In this document: positions 14,023 through 15,004 of the stretch, in pieces
Layout of the letters: each line of letters begins with the position of its first letter
How positions within the stretch are numbered: the first letter of the stretch is position 1
Source of the DNA: CAZCZR01 sp964503455
GTDB taxonomy: Bacteria > Bacillota > Clostridia > UBA1381
Length of the DNA: 15,004 nt
NCBI GenBank assembly: GCA_964503455.1
Contig: CAZCZR010000043.1
Coordinates: 1 to 15,004 of the forward strand
Direction of reading: 5' to 3'
Position numbers and translations under genes: made by a program
Notes under the pieces: generated by a model
Database searches by the model: none
What the model was told of the DNA's origin: nothing
Seen by the model: only the letters and a program-made list of their open reading frames with translations

Positions 14023-14269
14023 TGTATACACTCTCCCCTTCCGAATCGCTTTTTGAGTATATTTTTTTCACGCTTATGCCGTACTTTTTCGCCGTGGCGG
14101 CTATATCGGCAAGGTACTTCATATCGGCTGTGACCGAATAGGAACAGCCTCCGCCGGATATTTGCTCCGGAGTGTGGATCGCGCGGACGCTGCGCGTCAC
14201 ATACCGTTCCGTAAGCCGCACAAGCCGCATGGCATTGGTAACTGAGCCGACTGTCAAAATAACTGACAT
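14006..14269 (-). CDS. DUF3343 putative Se/S carrier protein
   Basis: Small 87-residue protein of the DUF3343 / Se-S-carrier-like family. Proteins of this family are found beside cysteine desulfurases and selenium-handling genes and are thought to accept sulfur or selenium on a conserved cysteine; direct biochemistry is scarce. Visible features: an N-terminal beta-alpha unit (SVILTVGSVTNAMRLVRL), a single cysteine, Cys42, in the SGGGCSYSVTADM segment at the expected place, and an acidic, serine-rich tail. GGAGG lies 8 nt before the ATG. The 3' end overlaps the desulfurase start by 17 nt. No selD or yedF is present in this window to fix selenium rather than sulfur as the cargo. Confidence 0.82.
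   Translation of the reverse strand: MSVILTVGSVTNAMRLVRLTERYVTRSVRAIHTPEQISGGGCSYSVTADMKYLADIAATAKKYGISVKKIYSKSDSEGESVYSDISG
14033..14038 (-). promoter_or_regulatory. Ribosome binding site that sets the desulfurase start
   Basis: GGGGAG on the minus strand, inside the end of the DUF3343 gene, is spaced 10 nt from GTG 14022 and 1 nt from GTG 14031, which favours the inner start. Confidence 0.65.
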
Positions 14270-14377
14270 ATGATCATCCTCCCCGCGCCGCGCGCAAGGG
14301 CGCGGATCGTTTTCGCAATATCCGCGTCCGCGCGCGTATTTACGCCGTTATTTTCCCGGCGGCATCAGCTTTTTGAG

Positions 14378-15004
14378 CTAACAGGAGGGCTTGCAGCCGC
14401 AGTCTCCGCCATCGGTAAATTCCGATCTTTCGGGAGGAAAGAACTCGTCAACCGGGAAATTGATCCTCTCAAACAGATCGCAGGGGTTGTCGTCGGTTGC
14501 TCCCACACATTCCTTATTGGGTACGCAGAAGTCATACGCGGGAATGAGCAGCTGCACTCTTCTTTCCAGCTTGATTATCGAGAATATGCCTATGGACACG
14601 AACACTCTTTTTGTTTCGCCGCCGAGTACGAAGTTGTCGTCAAATACTCTGCATACCGATTCGGGTATGGACGCAATATCAAAGTCATCGTCGCAGCAGC
14701 ACTGCTTATCATGCACGTCAACGACCTTCGCGCCGAGGGTTATGGGGTCAACAACCTCAATGACCGCCTTGGGCATATTGGTCTTGCGCCACATCTGCGG
14801 ATCAAAGGCGTCCTCTTTATATTTGGAGGCGAACACCTTGGCGTTGCCTTCGGAGCCGAAAAGTATTACCTTCTTATCAAAGGTAGCAAGACCCTCGACC
14901 TCCGTCGGACGTCCCAGTCCCGTAAATACAGCCAAGGTAACCTTAAAGAAATACTTTAAGTCGATAGAGTAAAATCCTCTGTTAAAAGGAACAGGCTCCA
15001 CATC
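14378..15004 (-). CDS. Conserved cysteine-rich clostridial protein of unknown function (5'-partial)
   Basis: Open from the right edge of the window to a TAG at 14378, at least 209 codons. An ATG occurs at 14999-15001, but the frame stays open upstream and too little sequence remains to judge a start, so I treat it as partial. No named domain is recognised. It looks soluble: no signal peptide or membrane segment is visible. Alternating hydrophobic strands (for example SIDLKYFFKVTLAVFTG and VFVSIGIFSIIKLERRV) suggest a beta-rich fold. Cysteines are clustered: a triple Cys before Asp-Asp-Asp near residue 100, isolated cysteines in the SVCRVF, DFCVPNKECVG and DNPCDLF segments, and a terminal DCGCKPSC. 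It is acidic overall. It precedes the DUF3343 gene by 108 nt in the same direction. A metal- or thiol-related role, or a spore-coat-like role, are guesses only. Confidence 0.7.
   Translation of the reverse strand, partial: DVEPVPFNRGFYSIDLKYFFKVTLAVFTGLGRPTEVEGLATFDKKVILFGSEGNAKVFASKYKEDAFDPQMWRKTNMPKAVIEVVDPITLGAKVVDVHDKQCCCDDDFDIASIPESVCRVFDDNFVLGGETKRVFVSIGIFSIIKLERRVQLLIPAYDFCVPNKECVGATDDNPCDLFERINFPVDEFFPPERSEFTDGGDCGCKPSC

Noticed and set aside
14285..14345. GC-rich inverted repeat (CGCGGAT/ATCCGCG) upstream of DUF3343 as terminator or operator
   Set aside because: Alternating GC composition makes chance pairing likely and no T-run follows on the minus strand.
14270..14959. A 229-codon plus-strand open frame opposite the cysteine-rich protein
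   Set aside because: No ribosome binding site at its start and no family pattern. The minus-strand frame has regular beta-strand character, is codirectional with its neighbours and reaches the window edge, so it is the real one.

Overview
The window looks like chromosomal DNA from an endospore-type Bacillota, most likely an uncultured Clostridia (Oscillospirales or Eubacteriales-like). The reasons are AGGAGG-type ribosome binding sites, near-consensus sigma-A promoters that all have 17-bp spacers, a SigH-like sigma factor, an LCP-family cell-wall protein, a Bacillus-type PurF with propeptide and Fe-S cysteines, a P-II/Amt pair and a DUF3343/cysteine desulfurase pair. I see no insertion sequence, prophage, CRISPR array, tRNA or rRNA. 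No gene-free stretch exceeds 300 bases.

Layout. (1) 1-3343, minus strand: typA (BipA GTPase) followed after 26 nt by an M18 aminopeptidase that runs off the left edge, driven by a promoter at 3315-3343. (2) 3482-5368, plus strand: a half-size EamA/DMT membrane protein, then an LCP (LytR-CpsA-Psr) cell-wall ligase with a perfect consensus promoter and a strong terminator. (3) 5413-7381, minus strand: an aromatic amino acid unit, aroF (DAHP synthase with N-terminal regulatory domain) and pheA (prephenate dehydratase with ACT domain), separated by 1 nt. (4) 7426-10931, plus strand: purF behind a structured leader, then closely spaced genes for a cytoplasmic M14 carboxypeptidase, a SigH-like sigma factor and a small zinc-ribbon protein, ending in a hairpin. 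(5) 10977-12795, minus strand: glnK (P-II) and amt (ammonium channel), with a promoter followed by an intrinsic terminator inside the leader. (6) 12892-15004, minus strand: a cysteine-rich conserved protein (5'-partial), a DUF3343 putative S/Se carrier and an overlapping cysteine desulfurase-family gene.

Most of the window is core metabolism. The least ordinary signals are regulatory. The glnK-amt leader carries a terminator between promoter and gene, which suggests attenuation, with a tandem 11-bp repeat just upstream of the promoter. The purF leader folds into a long hairpin that I cannot assign to a known riboswitch class. The SigH-like gene lies behind purF and a peptidase rather than in its usual neighbourhood. 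The DUF3343/desulfurase pair lies next to an uncharacterised cysteine-rich protein.

Several starts were corrected from the longest open frame using Shine-Dalgarno position: M14 at 9033, SigH at 9938, zinc ribbon at 10596, and the desulfurase at GTG 14022.
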